A DNA stretch of 64,000 nt from CAZOLI01 sp964580675 (GCA_964580675.1 CAZOLI010000004.1:1-64000); one strand, 5' to 3'. Shown: positions 28,054 through 36,371, counted from the stretch's first letter. Numbers and translations are program-made. The notes: generated by a model from the letters alone, not told the origin.

Positions 28054-29376
28054 CTATTTCTTTTCTATGGCCCCGGTCAGCATCTCAAAAAACCGGTCCG
28101 ATTCCGGGAACTCAACAAGGGCCTGTTGCAGGACGTCCACGGCGCGAGTCCGCTTCTCCAGACGCCGCAGAACCCTGGCGTAGTTCATAAACACCGTTTT
28201 TTTGCGAATGCCCTTCTTGAAGAGTTTGTCGTAATCCGACGCTGCGAGCTGATATTCCCCCTCCTGGTACGCCAGGTTTGCCCGAAGAGTAATCGCCTTC
28301 CGGTATTCAGAATATTTATCAAGCAGGTTGTCGAGGACGCGCCGTGCCCGATCGTGGCCACGACGAAAGTATAGTCGGCGGGCCAACTTCACCGGGCCGT
28401 CAGCAAAACGAGAATCCTCCGCCGCCTTTCGAAGCACCTCCTCCGCCCGATCAAACCTATTCAGTTCAAGAAGCGCAAGTCCCAGACGATAATGACTCGC
28501 CGGCGAGGGAGATTTCTCCAACGTCAATAAAACCTCGTACAGTTGCACCGCCCGGCGGTATTGCTCCTTGTTCAGGTACATGTCCGCAAGGGTACGGTAC
28601 AGATCCGGTCGGGATGCCCCCAGGTACCGGGCGGTCTCCAGTTCCTTCAGCGCCCTCTTACGGCGGCCTGATTCCAGCGCAACCTGAGCCGCCAGCACAA
28701 AATCCTTCGGTCCGATCTCCCGTCCTGTTCCAATCAGTTGATCGACGTACGCAAGCGCGCGCCTATCATCCTTTTGTTTTCTTGACACCCGAATTAACCT
28801 TCGAAGGTACAGCGCCTGTTTTCGCGAACGGAGCAGAGCCTCCCTGTATAGCGACTCTGCTAAAACATAGTGGCCGTTTCGTTCCATAATACCGGCGTAC
28901 ATGCCAAATAGTTGTTCTCCGGAACCACCCTTTTCCAGGAGAGTTCTCAGGTGCTCCAGCGCCTTTTGATCATGATCCTGGCGAAGGTACGTCTTTGCAA
29001 TGTATAAATGCAACTTCGTCCATTCCTCGTTCTTTTTCAGAGCCTTCAGAAAGGCATTCCGGGCGTCCCGGTTTTTGTCCATATTAAAATAGGTATGTCC
29101 GAGAAGACGAAACACCTCGGCCGTTTCCTGTTCCTCCAGCGCGCCCCGAAGATGTCTGGCGGCCTTTTCGTACTCCTGGTTTCGATAGGCTTCCGAGCCC
29201 TTCTGGAATTTTTCGCGATATGACTGCGCCCGGAGAGGAACGGAAGCCATTAAAAAAATTAGGAAGACAATGCTGACCTTTATTCCAATACGGATCCCCC
29301 GTGCGGTCCATTCCTGACCATGAAACAGGCCGTTTCGTTTTGACGTGTCCAGTGTCGTGCCGCCGCCGTTGCTCAT
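28054..29376 (-). CDS. TPR protein of the TonB operon
   Basis: A 440-aa exported tetratricopeptide protein. A hydrophobic segment at ~33-50 (ending PLRAQS) is a signal peptide or anchor, and about ten TPR-like hairpins fill the rest (QEYEKAARHLRGALEEQ, EQYRRAVQLYEVLLTLEK and others). The start codon overlaps the tonB stop as TAATG, so translation is coupled. A TPR protein is the usual last gene of Vibrio TonB2-type clusters, where it is needed for full TonB function; by analogy it should work in the periplasm with TonB. Confidence 0.87.
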   Translation of the reverse strand: MSNGGGTTLDTSKRNGLFHGQEWTARGIRIGIKVSIVFLIFLMASVPLRAQSYREKFQKGSEAYRNQEYEKAARHLRGALEEQETAEVFRLLGHTYFNMDKNRDARNAFLKALKKNEEWTKLHLYIAKTYLRQDHDQKALEHLRTLLEKGGSGEQLFGMYAGIMERNGHYVLAESLYREALLRSRKQALYLRRLIRVSRKQKDDRRALAYVDQLIGTGREIGPKDFVLAAQVALESGRRKRALKELETARYLGASRPDLYRTLADMYLNKEQYRRAVQLYEVLLTLEKSPSPASHYRLGLALLELNRFDRAEEVLRKAAEDSRFADGPVKLARRLYFRRGHDRARRVLDNLLDKYSEYRKAITLRANLAYQEGEYQLAASDYDKLFKKGIRKKTVFMNYARVLRRLEKRTRAVDVLQQALVEFPESDRFFEMLTGAIEKK

Positions 29377-30173
29377 TACTTCCTCAACCGGAACTGGATT
29401 CGCTGACGTCTCGTAACCGGAACGGGGTCCCCGTCCTTCCGGGCGGGCTCAAAGAGCCATTTCCTGACCGCTTTTCGTGCCGCTCGCTTAAATGCCGGGC
29501 TCCCGGAAAACTCCAGGACGCGAGCACGGGTCACACGCCCCTCCCGGGAAATATCAATGGATAGAAGCACATACCCTTCGATCTCTTTGCGACGCGCCGA
29601 GGCGGGATACGCAGGCCTCGGCCCGGCAACTTTACGTGGAGAGCTCGTTGCTTCTCGGTGCCGGTCCCCGTCACCGTTTCTGGTCTCCCCTCGTTTGGAG
29701 CGTCCCGGGGGCTCGGATCCAACCAGGACACTGTTCGGTACGGGGGTGCGAACCGTCTCCATCACATCCAATTGAAGGTCTCCCACGTTCAACGACCGTG
29801 GATCAAGTTCAGGAGCATCCGGCGTTTTCACGGGGTTCGGTTTTTCAGGGGACGCCCTGTTCGAGGTGTTATCGGGCTGGATTTTTGATTCGGGAGGTGG
29901 TTTCCGAGCGGGCTGCCGGTCCGGCCGGGAAATCTGAACTTCTCGAAGGGTCCACGTTTGACTTTCCTCCGTTTCCTTCACCGTTTCGTCCCGTTGATTC
30001 AAGTAGCCGATCACGCCGAGGAGGGCCAGGTTTGCAACAAGAGAGACAAAAATAAAGGTTGCGGGAACGAAGAGCCCCCTGTGGAGAAATCCTTCGCGAC
30101 CCTCCTCCTTGCTGGCTCCGGAGGGGGTTTCCGAAGAACGGGAAAACCAGTTTTCTTTCGTTGATTCGCTCAT
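29376..30173 (-). CDS. tonB: Energy transducer TonB
   Basis: Carries proton-motive energy from ExbB/ExbD to outer-membrane transporters. 265 aa: one N-terminal membrane helix (~35-56, FIFVSLVANLALLGVIGYL), a proline- and basic-rich periplasmic spacer (~80-180), and a C-terminal TonB domain (~185-265) with RPAYPASARRKEIEGYVLL, VLEFSGSPAFKRAARKAV and KWLFEPARKDG. It overlaps exbD by 4 bp (ATGA) upstream and the TPR gene by 1 bp downstream, so the operon is translationally coupled throughout. Confidence 0.94.
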   Translation of the reverse strand: MSESTKENWFSRSSETPSGASKEEGREGFLHRGLFVPATFIFVSLVANLALLGVIGYLNQRDETVKETEESQTWTLREVQISRPDRQPARKPPPESKIQPDNTSNRASPEKPNPVKTPDAPELDPRSLNVGDLQLDVMETVRTPVPNSVLVGSEPPGRSKRGETRNGDGDRHREATSSPRKVAGPRPAYPASARRKEIEGYVLLSIDISREGRVTRARVLEFSGSPAFKRAARKAVRKWLFEPARKDGDPVPVTRRQRIQFRLRK

Positions 30174-30592
30174 TGCTGTTTCCTCGTGGCTATGGAAACG
30201 TCCTCAGCCCCTGCTTCCCGGCACCGGTCCATCACCTGAACGAGCAAACCGGTCTGAACCCGCTCATCGGACGCGATAACAACCTTTTTCTGACCGGAGA
30301 CACTAATTTTTCGTTCCAGACGGGAAGGAAGCCGATTCAGTTTAACGGGCCGGTCCCCAACCCGAATCCGGCCGTCCGACTCTATGGTGACAATAACGTG
30401 GTCTCCAGGAAGCAACTTCCCCGTATACGATTTTGGTTTTTTTACGTCAACACCGGTTTCTTTTACGAACGACGCCGTAACCAGGAAAAATATAAGCAAA
30501 ATAAAGATCATGTCAATTAACGGGGCCAGAGGAACGGAGGTGGCGTCACGGTCTCCACCCCCCCGGTTTCTCCTTGTAAATCGAAGAGCCAT
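30170..30592 (-). CDS. exbD: Biopolymer transport protein ExbD
   Basis: Proton-channel partner of ExbB. The 140-aa protein has the family layout: a short basic cytoplasmic N-terminus, one membrane helix (~21-42) holding the proton-translocating D27 in PLAPLIDMIFILLIFFLV, and a periplasmic domain with VVIASDERVQTGLLVQVMDR near the C-terminus. It lies 5 bp after the ExbB gene and overlaps tonB by 4 bp. Confidence 0.94.
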   Translation of the reverse strand: MALRFTRRNRGGGDRDATSVPLAPLIDMIFILLIFFLVTASFVKETGVDVKKPKSYTGKLLPGDHVIVTIESDGRIRVGDRPVKLNRLPSRLERKISVSGQKKVVIASDERVQTGLLVQVMDRCREAGAEDVSIATRKQQ

Positions 30593-30597
30593 GGCGA

Positions 30598-31290
30598 TCA
30601 GTAACCGACCTCCGTCATGGTGTTCCCACTCGATGTGCCGGGACCTTCGCCCGAAGGGTTCGAGGGCACCAGGTCCGGAGATAAAATCATATCCCGGTGA
30701 CGAACGATGTCCTGTGTAATTAACTCCAGGTTATCCGTAAAAACACGCAGGCTCGACCTCATGTACCGGTAAAACAGAAGCAGCGGCAGGGCAAGGAGCA
30801 AGCCGGCCTGGGTTGTAATCAACGCTTTTGATATGGCTTCGCTAAGCATGCGAATTTCCCCGGATCCGAAAAGGGCCAGCACATCGAATGCCCCGATAAT
30901 TCCCAGAAGCGTGCCGAATAGACCGAGGAGCAAGAGCACGGAGGAACAAACCCCAACAATGTGCGTCCCGGATCGCCTATCGGTAACGAGAGCTTTCTTC
31001 CGGCCGCGGAGATATTCCCGAAGCTCGCCCCGGGACATCTCCCCATCCGGGTCCATCTGGTCCAGGAGACGGCGCACCACCTCGGGGGGTTTCCCGGGAT
31101 GTTCCGACGCGCTGGACCGGATCTTCCGGAGCCAATCACCGAACAAACTCCTGTGACGCCCGGAACAATCCAGTCCTGAATATTTCCACCACATTGCTCT
31201 GGCCCATCCAATTGTCGAGATAACAAGCAGAAACACAAGGACCACGCCTCCCGGTCTCAGCTGTTGATACGTCTGTTGAATAAGTTCCAT
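30598..31290 (-). CDS. exbB: MotA/TolQ/ExbB proton channel protein (ExbB)
   Basis: A 230-aa ExbB/TolQ homologue with one N-terminal helix (~12-30) and a helical pair at ~120-185. The channel core LFGTLLGIIGAFDVLALFGS and the SKALITTQAGLLLALPLLLF segment are the family signatures. Its ATG overlaps the stop of the upstream TtpC-like gene by 1 bp. With the larger TtpC-like protein the operon has two proteins of the TolQ family, as in the Vibrio TonB2 system. Confidence 0.9.
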   Translation of the reverse strand: MELIQQTYQQLRPGGVVLVFLLVISTIGWARAMWWKYSGLDCSGRHRSLFGDWLRKIRSSASEHPGKPPEVVRRLLDQMDPDGEMSRGELREYLRGRKKALVTDRRSGTHIVGVCSSVLLLLGLFGTLLGIIGAFDVLALFGSGEIRMLSEAISKALITTQAGLLLALPLLLFYRYMRSSLRVFTDNLELITQDIVRHRDMILSPDLVPSNPSGEGPGTSSGNTMTEVGY

Positions 31291-32852
31291 TACGACGAGT
31301 CTCCGTCCAGTTTCTCTTCGTCCGCGTTTTCTTCTTCACTATCTGTCGTGTCCTTGCCGGATGCCATCATCCGGTTGTAGGTCGCGGCCGCCTCCCGTTC
31401 CATATCTCCTACAATGGCATCCACCCTGCCCCGAAAAAACCCGTGACAAAGAAGAAGCGGTATGGCAATCGCCAGGCCCGTGGCCGTCGTGATCAGGGCT
31501 TCCGAGATGCCACCGGCCATCAACTTCTGATTGCCCGATCCGAACACCGCAATGACGTCAAACGTCTCAATAATGCCCGTGACGGTTCCAAGTAATCCGA
31601 GAAGGGGAGCAACTGCGGCAAGCACGCTCAAGGTGGGCAAAAACCGTTCAAGGCGGGGCATCTGTTCCAGAATTGCTTCCTCAACCCGATCCTGTATCGC
31701 CTCCGGATCCAGTGACCTTGAGGAAAGCAGAACATTCAGTACAGACGGAACGGCTTTGTCGTGATCGGCACAGAGGCGCTCCGCCTTCTCAATGTTTCCC
31801 CGGGATATTTGTTCACGAACTTCTCCTCCAAGTTGCCGGACACCGCTTCGTTCTCCCCAGAGCACCCAGAACCGCTCCGCGACGAGAAAAAGGCCGATAA
31901 CGGCAATGGCCGCAAGAGGGATCATTACGGCTCCCCCGGAAACGAGACGTTCCTGAAGGGTTTTTGAACGATTGGTCGTCCGGGCCGACATCTCCAGCGT
32001 CGGATCCACAGGAAGTTCGAAAAATTCATCAGGATCCTGTGTATTTGTCGACCCACCGTTGTCCATTTCATCGTTTTTCACACGTTCAATGGCATCGGAA
32101 ATTCGGTGTTTCCACCGTTCGGGAAGCTGTTCCTGCCATCGGAACCCGTTCTCCTCCCTGCTCCGGGTGGCAATCCCCGCTCGATTGCCATCCGGTGTGC
32201 TGTACGCGACAAAAACATGGCCCACCCGGAGGACGTCCGCCTCCACCGTACGCCCCTCCGAGGAAATCACCTCTGTTCGAAAGGTCTGCACTTCCACCCC
32301 GCTTTCAAGCAGCGGGCGAAATCGTTTAATTAATGTTTCCAGGGTGTCGACCAGTTCCGATCCGGACAGCGTTTCCGGGTCATCGCCGAGCCCCGACAAT
32401 AGAGGGGCTCCACGTCGATCCCGGGTGGGAGGAATCCGTCCGTCAATTCGGCGAAGCCGTTCCTGTATTGTCCGGACAAGCTCCCGAAGTTCCGCCGGGC
32501 GATTTTTCCGTTTTTCGTATTCCTTTTGAAGCTTCTCCTTCTTGTTTCGCAGAGACGACCGCTCCGCCTTCAATTTTTGCTGGCTCCTTAATAATTGAAC
32601 GATCTCACCACCCAGTTTCTTTCGTTTCGACCTTATTTTCTCCAGCGTCTCCTGTTGCTCCTTCTTCTGTTGTTTATGGCTCTTTTTCACGCTTTCGATT
32701 TCCGACTCCACCCGCTTTATTGCTTTTCGTAACCGGCCACGTTCCCCCGTGTCCTCTTCCTGTGCATTTAGCACAGGAAAAGCGAAGGCGTGCAATACGC
32801 CGGCGACAACCAGCAAACCAATGACGGTGATCAACGAGCGCTGTTTATTCAC
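31290..32852 (-). CDS. TtpC-like protein: coiled coil, DUF3450-like and TolQ/ExbB domains
   Basis: A 520-aa fusion. An N-terminal signal or anchor (~8-28) is followed by a long coiled coil (~35-140). A periplasmic part (~150-280) has VLRVGHVFVAYSTPDGNRAG, which is similar to the separate DUF3450 protein of the operon. Then comes a TolQ/ExbB channel domain (~315-500) with LGLLGTVTGIIETFDVIAVF and EALITTATGLAIAIPLLL. This layout is that of TtpC, the extra component of Vibrio TonB2 complexes, proposed to extend the energy transducer across the periplasm. It overlaps the DUF3450 gene by 8 bp and exbB by 1 bp. Confidence 0.88.
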   Translation of the reverse strand: MNKQRSLITVIGLLVVAGVLHAFAFPVLNAQEEDTGERGRLRKAIKRVESEIESVKKSHKQQKKEQQETLEKIRSKRKKLGGEIVQLLRSQQKLKAERSSLRNKKEKLQKEYEKRKNRPAELRELVRTIQERLRRIDGRIPPTRDRRGAPLLSGLGDDPETLSGSELVDTLETLIKRFRPLLESGVEVQTFRTEVISSEGRTVEADVLRVGHVFVAYSTPDGNRAGIATRSREENGFRWQEQLPERWKHRISDAIERVKNDEMDNGGSTNTQDPDEFFELPVDPTLEMSARTTNRSKTLQERLVSGGAVMIPLAAIAVIGLFLVAERFWVLWGERSGVRQLGGEVREQISRGNIEKAERLCADHDKAVPSVLNVLLSSRSLDPEAIQDRVEEAILEQMPRLERFLPTLSVLAAVAPLLGLLGTVTGIIETFDVIAVFGSGNQKLMAGGISEALITTATGLAIAIPLLLCHGFFRGRVDAIVGDMEREAAATYNRMMASGKDTTDSEEENADEEKLDGDSS

Positions 32853-33759
32853 TTTTCCTCTTCCGTGGGGACTGGTTTCGGGAAAGATCCAGCGGCAATA
32901 ACACCCTCTTCGGCGATTGGCGGTTTTTCATCATTTCCATGGCGTTTCGAACCGTCTCGGAAAACCCGGTTGAATCCATCGTGTCTGGTGTCCATTCCCC
33001 CTCCGATTTCCGGACCATCATGCCGGCGTCCGAACCGTCCTCCGTTCGGAACAGCAGAAGACGGTGTCCGACACGTAGCAGGTTGGCATGTTTCTTTCGA
33101 CCGTCCGGAAGCACCAGACGTCGATTCAGCATCTCCGAGGAGCGGGCGGCCTGGAATTCCTCCAGTCCGAAAAGCCAGAGAAGCTCTAATTTTTTTACCG
33201 GTGATTGATCGTCGTTGTCGTGGGAGCGAATCTCCTGCAGTTCTTCCTTTCTTGTTTTGATCCGATACGGCACCGCTCTGTCGAGGTATTCGTGAAGATG
33301 CCTGCCAAGCTTCTCCGCGATTTTGCGAAGCCTAGTGTCCCGCCGGCGGGCGTCATTCACCTTTTTCGACAGGGCGTCCACCTCCTTCGAGAGATCCGAC
33401 ACCGTTCCTTTGAGCTCTGCATTGTCCTCTTTGATGGACCTCGTCCGTTCTCGCAATTTCTGCAGTTTGTCCCGTTCCCGATTTATTTCCTTTTCCCGTT
33501 CCCGGGCCTCCTGAAATTTCTGTTCCTGAAGCTTCCGGAGTTCCGAGACGTTCTCCCGGAATTTCTCACGAAGCTGATGCAACGGAACCTTCTCTTTTGA
33601 ATTATCCTCAGAGCCGTCCTCCGGACCTTCCTGGGCAGAACCTCCGTTACCCGGAAGAAAAATTACGACGGCCAGCACAAACAAACTCACCCCGAGCCGG
33701 AGGGCTCCGGTGAAATTCACACGGACGGAGGAACCGTTTCCCTGTTCCGTTTTGTTCAT
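32845..33759 (-). CDS. DUF3450 family periplasmic coiled-coil protein
   Basis: First gene of the TonB operon, 304 aa. A signal peptide (~20-42, LFVLAVVIFLPGNGGSAQE) precedes a coiled coil (~55-165) and a C-terminal domain with LLRVGHRLLLFRTEDGSDAG, the DUF3450 signature. DUF3450 genes regularly sit directly before ttpC in TonB2-type clusters, but their exact job is not established. The end overlaps the TtpC-like gene by 8 bp. A promoter with a Fur-like box lies ~250 bp upstream. Confidence 0.86.
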   Translation of the reverse strand: MNKTEQGNGSSVRVNFTGALRLGVSLFVLAVVIFLPGNGGSAQEGPEDGSEDNSKEKVPLHQLREKFRENVSELRKLQEQKFQEAREREKEINRERDKLQKLRERTRSIKEDNAELKGTVSDLSKEVDALSKKVNDARRRDTRLRKIAEKLGRHLHEYLDRAVPYRIKTRKEELQEIRSHDNDDQSPVKKLELLWLFGLEEFQAARSSEMLNRRLVLPDGRKKHANLLRVGHRLLLFRTEDGSDAGMMVRKSEGEWTPDTMDSTGFSETVRNAMEMMKNRQSPKRVLLPLDLSRNQSPRKRKSE

Positions 33760-34026
33760 GAGTCGTCGATCACAGAAAAGAGAAATACATGGTCACGCGG
33801 ACAGGGCAACAGATTATTCTGGCGTTGCAACAATTATACCGGGCCCGGAAATTCCGGCATTCCGGTTAAAGACAACGTTTTCCCCGGTATTTCCCCGTTA
33901 GATTGGACACAAACTACACGGGGCCGGAAACAAATTACACACCCCCACCGCAAACAGCTCGTCCCCGGTTTCAGGAAACGCCCGTTGTCCACGGACCGAC
34001 TTTGAAATTGAATCTCGATTTCACAA
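33760..34026 (-). other. Long leader of the DUF3450-TonB operon
   Basis: If transcription begins near 34020, the operon has a ~260-nt untranslated leader. It carries nested palindromes at 33839-33865 (CCGGGCCCGG, then GGAAATTCC, then another CCGG half) and no open frame of note. I recognise no riboswitch class. A TATAAT-like hexamer on the minus strand at 33833-33838 lacks a -35 partner. Confidence 0.35.
34004..34022. promoter_or_regulatory. Fur-like operator of the TonB operon
   Basis: GAAATTGAATCTCGATTTC is an inverted repeat (GAAATTGA-N3-TCGATTTC, 7 of 8 bases paired) of the size and A/T-rich type of Fur boxes. It covers the predicted transcription start of the promoter at 34027-34055, where a repressor would block initiation. 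A nearly identical box lies at the barrel-gene promoter (35434-35452). Fur as the binder is inference. Confidence 0.6.
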
Positions 34027-34055
34027 TTTTTATCAGGGAATCCATACTGTTTCAA
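34027..34055 (-). promoter_or_regulatory. Predicted sigma-70 promoter of the TonB operon
   Basis: On the minus strand: -35 TTGAAA (34050-34055), 17-bp spacer, extended -10 TGA-TAAAAA (hexamer at 34027-34032). The expected start, around 34020, falls in the Fur-like box. The arrangement repeats that at the upstream barrel gene. Confidence 0.5.
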
Positions 34056-34070
34056 CCCCGACAACACAAA

Positions 34071-34123
34071 TCACCAGGGAACCGACCATCGGCAATTTTC
34101 GGCCGGGACCGGTTCCCTGGTGA
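34071..34123 (-). terminator. Long hairpin after the barrel gene, probable terminator
   Basis: Perfect 14-bp inverted repeat TCACCAGGGAACCG / CGGTTCCCTGGTGA with a 25-base loop that can itself pair in part. It begins ~20 bp after the barrel gene stop. On the minus strand it is followed by TTTGTGTTG, a weak U tract, so it may terminate or stabilise the barrel mRNA, separating it from the TonB operon. Confidence 0.6.
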
Positions 34124-34143
34124 CAGACAGGGAGAAGATCCAG

Positions 34144-35244
34144 TTATCGTGTTTCGGTCGCTTTCGGTCCGGAGGCGCGTTTTCCTTCCACGCCGGAACC
34201 AAATTCAATACCGAAGATCAAGAACGTGTGAAGATCGGTCGAATCCGGACCAAGTCCAACAAGCGGCGAGAGACGAAGACTTGTTCGATCGGACGGCGAC
34301 CACTCAAAGGCCGGTCCCACCTGAAATTTGTCTTCATCCTCCTCGCCATCATGTTCTTCCCGGATGGCCTCTCCTTCAAGACCAACGCTAAATTTTTGGT
34401 CCAACAGGGTATAACTGAGGCCGAAGCTTACCCCGTACTCCCGTTCTGATTCGGAAAGGGATTGCTCGTAGATCACGTTCCACGCAAAGTGCAACCGAGG
34501 CTGGAGCGTTTCGGCAAACAGGGTTTTCAATTCAAGACCGTCTCCCGGGGAGTTCCCGCCGGTTTCCCATTCCACGTAGAAGGTCGGGTTCCAGGGAATT
34601 TCGCCCCATTCGTCCAGAGCCCACCGAAGCTCGATCTTGTGTTCGTCATAATGGAAACTGTCCTCGGATGGTCCGCGGCTCTGAACTTCATAGAAGTCGA
34701 GCTGAAATCGATTTGGCAGACCAATTTTCAGCTCTTCCGTAATTGCATAACCGGGCGATGATCCTTCGTTGGCTTCCTGTTCAACGAAGACCTCGAATTC
34801 ATACACGTTCGGCGGCAGGACGTACGCGCGGGTGGTGGCAAACCGCTGGTGAGTGGCGGTCCACTCCGGCTGTCTGTACGGGCCGACGAGGTCGTCTTCG
34901 GACTCGGCCTCGCTGACCACTTTCACCGGGGGAAGTTCCTCCCCGTCGTCCTGGTTGTCGTCCTGCACGATCCGGTGTGTGAGTTCCGACATGCCTTCCT
35001 GCGACTGATCCACTCGCAAATCTGACGATCTCAGATTCAGGTAAGGCGAGTTCTCGTGCTCTTGGTTCTGTTCAATGGTTTCGGACTTCGCAATTGCGGA
35101 AAGGGCCAGAACTGGTGTCAGGAGAAAAGACGCCAGAGCCAGTAGCAAAATTCGGTTCCTGCAAAGACAGCGATCACGGTCGGAACCGGAGGTCCGAAAA
35201 CCGGAGATCATTCGTACACGATCAAGAACAGGTAAATCGTTCAT
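34144..35244 (-). CDS. Small outer-membrane beta-barrel candidate with TonB-box-like segment
   Basis: 366 aa. The ATG at 35244 has an excellent ribosome site (AAGGAGG, 4-base spacing), so the long 30-residue basic region before the signal helix (~31-53) is probably real. After an acidic stretch comes PPVKVVSEAE (residues ~105-114), which resembles a TonB box, then VGPYRQPEWTATHQRFATTR. From ~145 alternating short strands (FEVFVEQE, KIELRWALDEWGEI, TFYVEWETGG, LRLSPLVGLG) suggest a beta barrel. It is about half the size of a classical TonB-dependent receptor and has no visible plug domain. Promoter and Fur-like boxes match the TonB operon beside it. Confidence 0.7.
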   Translation of the reverse strand: MNDLPVLDRVRMISGFRTSGSDRDRCLCRNRILLLALASFLLTPVLALSAIAKSETIEQNQEHENSPYLNLRSSDLRVDQSQEGMSELTHRIVQDDNQDDGEELPPVKVVSEAESEDDLVGPYRQPEWTATHQRFATTRAYVLPPNVYEFEVFVEQEANEGSSPGYAITEELKIGLPNRFQLDFYEVQSRGPSEDSFHYDEHKIELRWALDEWGEIPWNPTFYVEWETGGNSPGDGLELKTLFAETLQPRLHFAWNVIYEQSLSESEREYGVSFGLSYTLLDQKFSVGLEGEAIREEHDGEEDEDKFQVGPAFEWSPSDRTSLRLSPLVGLGPDSTDLHTFLIFGIEFGSGVEGKRASGPKATETR

Positions 35245-35433
35245 CGTGCCTCCTTATCACTGAAACAAGAAAAACGAGCGCAACAATGAGGGCCGTCTCG
35301 GCCCGGTGGCCCCGGCGGGCCCCAGAAAAGTTAGTTAACCACTAAAGATTGTCCTTAAAAAAAGGAGGAACCATGAGAAGTGGTTTTAGTAACAAATATC
35401 CTTCCCAAGGCCCGGGGGGCCGATCCGAATACT

Positions 35434-35513
35434 GAAATTGAATCTCAATTCAAAAAACAACATAACAGAGCTGGCAGCCGATGTCAAATGAAATTGAAAA
35501 TCAATCTCAATTT
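35434..35513 (-). promoter_or_regulatory. Promoter of the barrel gene flanked by Fur-like boxes
   Basis: On the minus strand: -35 TTGACA (35482-35487), 17-bp spacer, -10 TATGTT (35459-35464). One Fur-like box, GAAATTGAATCTCAATTCA (35434-35452), lies at the predicted start. A second region (35490-35513) just upstream of the -35 has ATTGA-AAA-TCAAT nested in a perfect AAATTGA-N9-TCAATTT repeat, as in overlapping Fur sites. The resulting leader would be ~200 nt and holds a GC-rich hairpin region at ~35297-35330. The upstream box overlaps the end of the reductase gene. Confidence 0.6.
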
Positions 35514-36237
35514 AGAGGTGCCGGCCCCCGTCCACGTGTAGAAACGCCCCGGTTATATACGACGGACCCGTTGCAAGAAAGGCCACCGCCTCCGCAAATT
35601 CCTCGGGTTTCCCCCATCGTTCCAGCGGAATTTCCTCCACAACATGCTTCATGTCTTCCCGGGATCGACCCTCGGGCGGTTCCATTGGACCCGGCAACAC
35701 GGCGTTTACCGTTACCTCCGGGGCCAGCTCGCCGGCAAGCGACCGGGTCATTGTTCCAAGCCCTCCTTTTGAAACGGTGTACGCAAAATGGTCTGCTTCC
35801 GGCCTGGTGGTCCGCCAGTCCAGGATGTTGATGACGCGCCCCTCCTTCCCGTCGCCGAGCTGTTCGACAAACGATTTCGTCAATAGAAACGGGGCCTTCA
35901 GGTTTACGTCCAGGGTCCGGTTCCAGTCCGTCTCGTCCACGTCCCGGAACCGGCCGTGCGGAAACACCGCCGCGTTGTTTACAAGCACGTCCACGTCGCG
36001 ATCGGCCACCCGATCAAATACGGACGTAACGTCTCCGGCATCGGCAAAGTCGGCCTGAACCAGGTCCCCGGAAACCCCCTTTTTCTCCACGGCCGACACG
36101 GTTTTCTCGGCATCGGACCGGGATTGATTGTAATGAATGACCACGTTTAATCCGTGGTCGGCAAGCTCCAGCGCCGCCGCCCGGCCAAGACGTTTCGCCC
36201 CGCCGGTCACCAGAACCGTATGGTCCCCTTTTCTCAT
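35512..36237 (-). CDS. SDR oxidoreductase, FolM/pteridine-reductase-like
   Basis: A 241-aa short-chain dehydrogenase. The NADP site is TGGAKRLGRAAALELADHG (residues ~11-29), followed by VVIHYNQSR, where the Arg favours NADPH. The active site has Asp in place of the usual Ser (NILDWRTTRPEADHFAYTVSK, D-Y-K), a pattern of the pteridine reductase PTR1 and FolM group. A role in reducing dihydropterins or dihydrofolate is therefore likely but not certain; generic 3-oxoacyl reductase is less likely. No folate genes adjoin. Its stop codon lies inside the upstream Fur-like repeat of the barrel gene. Confidence 0.8.
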   Translation of the reverse strand: MRKGDHTVLVTGGAKRLGRAAALELADHGLNVVIHYNQSRSDAEKTVSAVEKKGVSGDLVQADFADAGDVTSVFDRVADRDVDVLVNNAAVFPHGRFRDVDETDWNRTLDVNLKAPFLLTKSFVEQLGDGKEGRVINILDWRTTRPEADHFAYTVSKGGLGTMTRSLAGELAPEVTVNAVLPGPMEPPEGRSREDMKHVVEEIPLERWGKPEEFAEAVAFLATGPSYITGAFLHVDGGRHL

Positions 36238-36371
36238 ATCTCCTCAACCTGTAAGCACAACGTGAAAATTTGGATGTCCCTATATTAATACTGTTCATAC
36301 GCATTTTTCAACGGTTCACCGGAACAAACCCCCCTTGAACCCATCAGCACTGTAATCAACAATACGAGACC

